Source: CAZSGN01 sp964606415
Lineage (GTDB): Bacteria > Bacteroidota > Bacteroidia > Bacteroidales > JBBRXJ01
Direction of reading: 5' to 3'
DNA: 37,738 bases
NCBI GenBank assembly: GCA_964606415.1
Contig: CAZSGN010000002.1
Span: 1-37,738 of the forward strand
Under the pieces are notes generated by a model. The model worked only from the letters and a program-made list of their open reading frames with translations, searched no databases and was not told the origin of the DNA. The position numbers were made by a program, and so were the translations under genes. This document shows positions 33,936-37,738 of the stretch, in pieces. Position 1 is the stretch's first letter. Each line of letters begins with the position of its first letter.

Positions 33936-34550
33936 ATGCACATTGCCATTGCCGGAAATATTGGAGTAGGGAAAACATCACTGACCGAACTTCTCACCAA
34001 ACATTTTGGATGGGAGCCCCATTATGAGGAAACAGACAAAAATCCTTTTTTACCAGACTTTTACGAAGACATGCAAAGATGGGCATTCAATCTCCAGATT
34101 TACTTCCTTTCTTCCCGTTTTAAAACCATGCTTGACATCAGACAATCAGGCAAAAATGTTGTTCAGGACCGAACAATCTATGAAGATGCTTATATTTTCG
34201 CGGCCAATCTACATGCTATGGGGCTTATGTCAACCCGTGATTATGAAAATTATCGGTCACTATTTACTTTATTAACCACCCTGGTGCAACCCCCAGACCT
34301 TATCATCTATTTACGGGCTTCGGTCCCAAAGCTAGTCAAACAAATTGAAAAACGGGGAAGAAAATACGAAACCAATATCCGCCTGGATTACCTGAGACGG
34401 TTAAATGAAAGATATGAAGCCTGGTCTGAAAATTATCACGACGGAAAAATGCTAAGAATTGATGTTGATGAACGAGATTTTGTCGAAAAAACAGATGATC
34501 TGAGCTTCATCATGGACCGTATTAACAGCGAAATTCATGGTCTTTTCTAA
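33936..34550 (+). CDS. Deoxynucleoside kinase
   Basis: 204 residues; phosphorylates a deoxynucleoside with ATP for nucleotide salvage. The P-loop GNIGVGKT is at 7-14, the base-recognition and catalytic region has YEETDKNPFL and the DR-motif QDRTIYED (about 76-83), and the lid RGRKYETNIRLDYL follows. Family dCK/dGK/TK2. Specificity cannot be read from sequence. It sits immediately after the unrecognised protein and is the last gene before the tRNA. Confidence 0.93.
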   Translation: MHIAIAGNIGVGKTSLTELLTKHFGWEPHYEETDKNPFLPDFYEDMQRWAFNLQIYFLSSRFKTMLDIRQSGKNVVQDRTIYEDAYIFAANLHAMGLMSTRDYENYRSLFTLLTTLVQPPDLIIYLRASVPKLVKQIEKRGRKYETNIRLDYLRRLNERYEAWSENYHDGKMLRIDVDERDFVEKTDDLSFIMDRINSEIHGLF

Positions 34551-34656
34551 AATAATAAATTGTACTTAAAAAGCTCATATTGAATAAATTCCTTCTCACA
34601 ACTACGCCAATTCATTAAAAAACAATTTTTCCGGTTTAAAAAAATAGTCATTTTTA

Positions 34657-34687
34657 TTGGCTTAAAAAATAAACTTATTTATATTTG
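34657..34687 (+). promoter_or_regulatory. Bacteroidota-type promoter for tRNA-Asn
   Basis: TTGG at 34657-34660 and TATATTTG at 34680-34687 match the -33 and -7 boxes (TTTG ~N19-20 TAnnTTTG), spaced 20 bases from the TTG. The tRNA begins 20 bases after the -7 box. This is the best promoter in the window. Confidence 0.75.
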
Positions 34688-34707
34688 CAATCCAGTGCAG
34701 CCAACAC

Positions 34708-34781
34708 TCCTCAGTAGCTCAGTTGGTTAGAGCATCTGGCTGTTAACCAGAGGGTTGTTGGTTCGAGTCCAACCTGAGGAG
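34708..34781 (+). tRNA. tRNA-Asn (anticodon GTT)
   Basis: Full cloverleaf: acceptor TCCTCAG pairs with CTGAGGA, the D-arm has AGCTCAGTTGGTTAGAGC, the anticodon stem TCTGG/CCAGA holds loop CTGTTAA with GTT at 34742-34744, and the T-arm contains GGTTCGAGTCC. The discriminator base is G. The CCA end is not encoded. Confidence 0.98.
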
Positions 34782-34789
34782 CAAAAAAA

Positions 34790-34817
34790 CCGAAGATAAG
34801 CATCTTCGGTTTTTTTT
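34790..34817 (+). terminator. Rho-independent terminator after tRNA-Asn
   Basis: CCGAAGAT-AAGC-ATCTTCGG stem followed by eight T, starting eight bases after the tRNA. The remaining spacer to the Hsp20 gene (34818-35031) shows nothing I can support. Confidence 0.93.
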
Positions 34818-35031
34818 ATTTAATCCGACACCAACATAAATCACAAAATTACATGTGGGTATCAAAAACAACTCATGTGTAATCATTCCGCATGCGTGAC
34901 AAGCCCGTTTATTCTTCGTTGCCCAAAAAACCAATCAAGAACAATAAAGCATAAAGATTTTAAAAAAAATTGGCAAAGTATTTGGTGTTAAATAAATAAA
35001 TTATTTGTCTAACCACTAAAAAAGAAAAATT

Positions 35032-35454
35032 ATGGTTTTAATGAAAAGAAAAGAAAACTGGCCAACATTTGGAGATGTATTTTCCGATTTTTATACGCCT
35101 AACAGTCCGGGAGGATTAAACAGCCAAATTCCTTCAACAAATGTTAAAGAAAAAGATGACGAGTTTGTTGTTGAAGTAGCAGCGCCGGGACTCGAAAAAG
35201 ATGATTTCCAAATTGATGTAGATGATGACACGCTCTCTGTTCGTGCCGAGAAAAAAGAAGAAAAGAAAGATGAGGAGAAAGATTATACACGTGTTGAATA
35301 CAATTATTCAAATTTCGAGCGTACGTTTAATCTTCCAAGCACAGTAAAAGGAGAAGATATATCGGCTAATTATAAAAATGGGATTTTAAACCTTCACCTG
35401 CCAAAGAATGAAGAAGCTAAGAAAAAAGGGAAACGTCAGATTTCCATCACTTAA
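35032..35454 (+). CDS. Small heat shock protein, Hsp20/alpha-crystallin family
   Basis: ATP-independent holdase of 140 residues. The alpha-crystallin domain runs from about residue 35 to 130: VKEKDDEFVVEVAAPGLEKD, LSVRAEKKEEK, FERTFNLPSTV and YKNGILNLHLPK, followed by the C-terminal I-x-I motif (ISI). The length is typical. It is a single gene between the tRNA terminator and a hairpin terminator. No CIRCE-like inverted repeat is seen upstream. Confidence 0.95.
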   Translation: MVLMKRKENWPTFGDVFSDFYTPNSPGGLNSQIPSTNVKEKDDEFVVEVAAPGLEKDDFQIDVDDDTLSVRAEKKEEKKDEEKDYTRVEYNYSNFERTFNLPSTVKGEDISANYKNGILNLHLPKNEEAKKKGKRQISIT

Positions 35455-35480
35455 TGAGAGTGATTTTAGGGTTAATAAGC

Positions 35481-35511
35481 AATCAGGCTATCCCTGCGGG
35501 ATAGCCTGATT
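35481..35511 (+). terminator. Perfect 14-bp hairpin after Hsp20
   Basis: AATCAGGCTATCCC (35481-35494) pairs fully with GGGATAGCCTGATT (35498-35511) around a TGC loop. The T-rich tail is weak (TCTTTATTAT), but position 26 bases after the Hsp20 stop supports termination; it may act on either strand. Confidence 0.8.
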
Positions 35512-35520
35512 CTTTATTAT

Positions 35521-35672
35521 ACCTGAGTTGAGCGATTTAAACGAAGTGAAAAATCGCTTTACTTATTCGTCAGTTGACGGACCAATTTAGAAAATGTTGC
35601 GTTTCACCGAATAAGTGAGGTGTAATGCTTACATTTACTTAATCGATTGAGCGGAATCGCTCAATTTGGGTT
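35521..35672 (-). repeat. MITE/REP-like element, copy E (full length, inverted)
   Basis: 152-base copy, reverse orientation to copy C. Apart from the centre the two agree at nearly every base, including the ends, the TTTCACC/GGTGAAA hairpin and the TTGAGCG-GAAT-CGCTCAA hairpin. The centre is replaced by CGTCAGTTGACGGACC, a hairpin of the same kind as the CCGTC-NACT-GACGG units at 4911-5064. The right end overlaps the stop codon of galK. Confidence 0.88.
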
Positions 35673-36834
35673 ATATTTTCTTTGACCCATCGCTGATATC
35701 AGCAATATAAAAATCCGGTTTAATGCTGGTTCTTCGTTCATATTGATCACCAACTGATTTGGTAAACACGTCAACTTGTTCCTCCTTTACAATACTTACC
35801 GTACAACCACCAAAACCAGCGCCAGTCATCCGGGATCCTAAAACGCCATCAACTTTACGGGCCTCTTCAACAAGCGTGTCCAATTCTATCCCCGTCACTT
35901 CATAATCATCTCTCAATGAATCATGAGACTCGTTCATCATTTGTCCAAACTTTTCTAACTTGCCGGCTTTTAAAGCTTCAATCGCGTCCAATACACGTTG
36001 ATCTTCGGAAACAACATGCCGCGCTCTTCTTTTTACTGTTTCATCAGGTATCGCGTCACTAATCTCGTTAAATTGGTCCATAGTCAGCTCACCCAGTTCT
36101 TTTATAGGCTTTTTCTTATTCAGATACTCGACCGCCTTATCGCATTCAGCTCTTCTTTCATTATATTTAGAATCAGCAAGCCCCCGGCGTTTATTGGTAT
36201 TTGATATCACAATTTTATAGCCTTCCAGATTAACAGGAACTTTTTCATATTCAAGTGTGCTACAATTAAGGGCCAGGGCATGATCCTTTAATCCCATGCC
36301 GGAAGCAAACTGATCCATTATTCCACAATTTACTCCTACAAATTGATTTTCAGCCGCCTGAGACATTTTCACCAGATCCCATAACTCGTTCCCCGCATCA
36401 AAAAGAATATTCATTGCATAAGCAGTTACCATTTCAATTGAAGCAGAAGAAGACAATCCAGCGCCATTTGGAATATCACCATAATACAAGAGTTCGACAC
36501 CCTGATCAAAATTCAACCCTGCTTTCTTCAACTGCACCAAAACACCAAGAGGATAATTAACCCACTGGTCATCAATCTTATTATCAATATCCTTCATTGA
36601 AACTTCAGCAGTAAAATCAAAATTAGTGCTGGCAAATCGCACCACATCTTCCTGAATTTTTCGAACAGCCAGATAAGTTCCAAAGCTTAAAGCACAGGGG
36701 AAGACATATCCACCATTATAATCAGTGTGCTCACCAATAAGGTTGACCCTGCCAGGGCTAAAAAACACCTCCGGTTGATTGGCTTCTTGGCCATACCGTT
36801 TAATAAACTCTTGTTTAAGTTGATTTTTTTCCAT
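35671..36834 (-). CDS. galK: Galactokinase
   Basis: Phosphorylates galactose to galactose 1-phosphate in the Leloir pathway. 387 residues, GHMP kinase fold: galactokinase signature GRVNLIGEHTDYNGG at 28-42, ATP loop GAGLSSSASIEM, and the C-terminal TGAGFGGCTVSIV. No galT or galE is adjacent, so it is a stand-alone gene here. The TAA stop shares bases with the terminus of element copy E; the protein ends GSKKI, so a few terminal residues may have been changed by the insertion. Divergent from the methyltransferase gene with a 61-base gap. Confidence 0.96.
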   Translation of the reverse strand: MEKNQLKQEFIKRYGQEANQPEVFFSPGRVNLIGEHTDYNGGYVFPCALSFGTYLAVRKIQEDVVRFASTNFDFTAEVSMKDIDNKIDDQWVNYPLGVLVQLKKAGLNFDQGVELLYYGDIPNGAGLSSSASIEMVTAYAMNILFDAGNELWDLVKMSQAAENQFVGVNCGIMDQFASGMGLKDHALALNCSTLEYEKVPVNLEGYKIVISNTNKRRGLADSKYNERRAECDKAVEYLNKKKPIKELGELTMDQFNEISDAIPDETVKRRARHVVSEDQRVLDAIEALKAGKLEKFGQMMNESHDSLRDDYEVTGIELDTLVEEARKVDGVLGSRMTGAGFGGCTVSIVKEEQVDVFTKSVGDQYERRTSIKPDFYIADISDGSKKI

Positions 36835-36895
36835 ATTATAATAATTTTTGACATATTTTAGAGTCCTAAAAGTATCAATTTTTCATCAAAGCATC

Positions 36896-37687
36896 ATGCG
36901 AACCGTCAAAAAAAGTCTCTTTATACTTATATCTTTTTGCTTATTCTTGCTCAAGTCAAAGTCTAAAAAGGGATTTGGCATACACTCACCATTCCTTTAC
37001 TCCCTGCTTAAAAAACTAAATAAACCTGATGAAAAAGAATTATCAAAAATAAAAAATATACGCCGGGAAATTCTCCAGGAAGGAGGATTAATAGAAGTAC
37101 ACCCTAAAGGAAATGCCCAAACAAAAAAAATCAAAAAAAAATCGGTCCGTGTCCTGGTCAAAAAAGAAAGCATATCACACCATTACGGTAAATTTCTTTT
37201 CACCCTTGTCAGACATACCCGCCCATCAGGCATAATAGAACTGGGCACGAACCTGGGCCTTAGTAGCTTGTATCTTGGCCTGGCTCAACAAAATAAAGAA
37301 ATAACAACCATTGAAGGTTGCCCAAATAAAGTAGCCTTTGCAAAAAAAATCTTTAATAAAACATCTATCCGTGCAAGAATTTTCAATAACTCTTTTGAAG
37401 ACGTCCTTGAAAAAGCGCTACAATCAACCCCTAAACCTATGCTTATTTATATTGATGGTGATCATCGTCAAGAAGCCTTGCTGAAATACATACAAAAAAT
37501 CTTAACCTACCATCATGACGGTCTGATTATTGTTATTGATGACATAAACTGGTCAGGAAAAATGAAAAAAGCATGGAAGCTATTATTAAAGGAAGAAAAA
37601 AAAACATTAAGCCTTGATCTGTTCAGGCTGGGAGGCCGTTTTTACCAATCGGCGTTATCAAGACAACACATACATATCAGGTATTAA
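36896..37687 (+). CDS. Class I SAM-dependent methyltransferase (O-methyltransferase-like)
   Basis: 263 residues. Starting at the ATG 36896 (MRTVKKSLFILI) is preferred to 36848. A hydrophobic N-terminal stretch (about 8-20) precedes the conserved GFGIHSPFLYSLL. The Rossmann core has motif I IIELGTNLGLSSLYLG (near 114-129), acidic strand-2 end TTIEG, and IYIDGDHRQEALLKY (near 187) with IVIDDINWSG, as in Methyltransf_24 proteins. Such IHSPF-containing proteins are common in Bacteroidota; the substrate is unknown. Divergent from galK. Confidence 0.87.
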   Translation: MRTVKKSLFILISFCLFLLKSKSKKGFGIHSPFLYSLLKKLNKPDEKELSKIKNIRREILQEGGLIEVHPKGNAQTKKIKKKSVRVLVKKESISHHYGKFLFTLVRHTRPSGIIELGTNLGLSSLYLGLAQQNKEITTIEGCPNKVAFAKKIFNKTSIRARIFNNSFEDVLEKALQSTPKPMLIYIDGDHRQEALLKYIQKILTYHHDGLIIVIDDINWSGKMKKAWKLLLKEEKKTLSLDLFRLGGRFYQSALSRQHIHIRY

Positions 37688-37738
37688 TAACTTGTTAATA
37701 ATTTAACCCATGCACACATCCGGCTTTTTACCAAAATT

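Overview
The window looks like chromosomal DNA of a Bacteroidota bacterium, most likely from the Bacteroidales/Marinilabiliales side. The support is two proteins with type IX secretion (T9SS) C-terminal sorting domains, DUF1573 proteins, SiaB/SiaC-type regulators, TAnnTTTG-type -7 promoter boxes, scarce Shine-Dalgarno sites and AT-rich spacers. No lineage-specific marker fixes the genus. There is no phage, plasmid, integrase or CRISPR. The genes are mostly housekeeping and envelope genes, but the spacers are rich in small repeats.

Layout. 1-5.1 kb (minus strand): a Fic AMP-transferase gene with an operator-like repeat array, argS, and a zinc polyol-type dehydrogenase. 5.3-8.5 kb (plus): a CBS-less arabinose-5-phosphate isomerase-type SIS protein overlapping an isochorismatase-family hydrolase, then two secreted DUF1573 proteins and a strong terminator. 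A T9SS cargo protein faces them on the minus strand. 9.6-16.9 kb (plus): a seven-gene co-directional run of TPR-SpoIIE phosphatase, XylF-like lipoprotein, Omp85-type barrel, SiaC, LemA and two TPM proteins. 16.9-29.8 kb is mostly minus: long-chain acyl-CoA synthetase, miaA (smpB is on plus), an EF-hand outer-membrane protein coupled to a SPOR protein, a LOG-family protein, uvrA, a MltD-like transglycosylase, a PF11449-type transporter and a tiny T9SS protein. 30.0-31.1 kb: a second SiaC and a SiaB kinase. 31.5-37.7 kb: GH3-family protein, an unrecognised protein, a deoxynucleoside kinase, tRNA-Asn, Hsp20, galK (minus) and a methyltransferase.

How genes may work together. The SpoIIE phosphatase, SiaB kinase and two SiaC proteins make up the parts of a SiaABC-type partner switch. 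The phosphatase gene overlaps an orphan sugar-binding lipoprotein with no permease nearby, which suggests a sensing module rather than uptake; this is inference. LemA and the TPM proteins downstream point to an envelope role.

The most unusual non-coding signal is a family of five small MITE/REP-like elements (copies near 1.5, 19.1, 24.3, 31.2 and 35.5 kb). They have imperfect terminal inverted repeats, conserved hairpins and an exchangeable central hairpin. Four copies sit at or near the 3' ends of minus-strand genes, and two contribute to the stop codons of uvrA and galK. The central hairpin of one copy also recurs four times in a heptamer-rich tandem array between the divergent dehydrogenase and SIS genes. 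A second two-copy repeat lies upstream of argS and the acyl-CoA synthetase gene. Positions 1-96 and 37688-37738 hold nothing I can support.
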